DNA of 64,000 bases from NCBI RefSeq assembly GCF_004125265.1, contig NZ_RDTE01000003.1, positions 806,001-870,000 on the forward strand, in the 5' to 3' direction. Source of the DNA: Streptomyces lydicus. GTDB taxonomy: Bacteria > Actinomycetota > Actinomycetes > Streptomycetales > Streptomycetaceae. The position numbers and the translations under genes are program-made. Of this stretch, positions 63,807 through 64,000 are shown piece by piece (the first letter of the stretch is position 1; each line of letters begins with the position of its first letter). The notes beneath the pieces are model-generated. The model was given only the letters and a program-made list of their open reading frames with translations, had not been told where the DNA came from and searched no databases.

Positions 63807-64000
63807 GACGATCCACATTACCCAGCGAAAGATCATCCGCACTACCGGTACAAGGCCTTCCGCTTGCGCACTCCCCCACCCCGTTGGCACCGCGCACAAG
63901 CACCCCCGGACCAGGAACCGACGGCCCGCCGAAGATGCCGGACTGTACGGCCGCCCCTCCCCGAAGAGGTGGCGAGAGCGTGTCCGCGGCCCGCTGCGGT

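Noticed and set aside
1..64000. CRISPR, tRNA, rRNA, transposase, integrase, defence or phage genes
   Set aside because: I looked for repeats with spacers, cloverleaf-like segments and recombinase motifs and saw none; the tandem arrays are contiguous, not spaced.

Overview
The window is very GC-rich DNA with strong G/C bias at third codon positions, tightly packed genes, many ATGA/GTGA stop-start overlaps and frequent GTG starts. Together with a secreted HKD phospholipase D, a streptogrisin-like protease, an NsdA-like TPR regulator and a four-gene ergothioneine operon, this points to a Streptomyces or close relative. I see no tRNA, rRNA, CRISPR array, transposase or integrase.

Layout. 1-6.3 kb: the 3' part of a LysX-type fusion of lysyl-phosphatidylglycerol synthase and lysyl-tRNA synthetase, convergent with a secreted phospholipase D and a secreted phosphoesterase. 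6.4-23.9 kb, all on the minus strand: a biosynthetic operon around an iterative megasynthase of the PUFA-synthase/heterocyst-glycolipid type. Protein A carries two PfaD-like flavin domains, KS, AT, ACP and KR. Protein B carries KS, AT, DH and a phosphopantetheinyl transferase, and is broken by an apparent 1-nt frameshift. A free ACP, an alpha/beta hydrolase, a GT1 glycosyltransferase, an unusual 629-aa methyltransferase fusion and a galactokinase-derived protein lacking all recognisable GHMP motifs follow. The inferred product is a glycosylated long-chain lipid or polyketide. I recall a similar core annotated in S. coelicolor as the eicosapentaenoic-acid-like cluster (about SCO0124-0129), but cannot check this here.

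24-29.3 kb: a small acyl-CoA/carnitine-type catabolic set (3-hydroxyacyl-CoA dehydrogenase, acetoacetate decarboxylase-like protein, a 46-codon enoyl-CoA hydratase tail, CaiB/BaiF CoA-transferase), then a LysR regulator with a strong terminator and a hotdog thioesterase. 29.4-33.6 kb: secreted protease, NlpC/P60-like protein, Gly-rich membrane protein, small envelope protein. 33.7-40 kb: a translationally coupled operon of quinone oxidoreductase and two acyl-CoA dehydrogenases, a HAD phosphatase/HxlR pair, and a divergent AlaA-type aminotransferase with twin palindromes between regulator and aminotransferase. 40-45.8 kb: an APH-fold kinase, the NsdA-like regulator divergent from three small coupled unknown genes, and a GNAT acetyltransferase.

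46.2-50.6 kb: egtABCD, complete except for egtE, all four genes overlapping or coupled. 50.7-54.9 kb: two phosphatidylinositol-PLC-type proteins around a trypsin-like protease, and a DUF2165 membrane protein. 55-59 kb: a self-sufficient CYP102-type P450/reductase divergent from a PAS-LuxR regulator. 59-64 kb: universal stress protein, dodecin, amino-acid permease, secreted protein, a glyoxalase-fold protein with a 3' frameshift, and an alpha/beta hydrolase. Lipid and envelope enzymes recur throughout. Two clean single-base frameshifts (protein B and the glyoxalase-fold gene) suggest real lesions or residual assembly errors.
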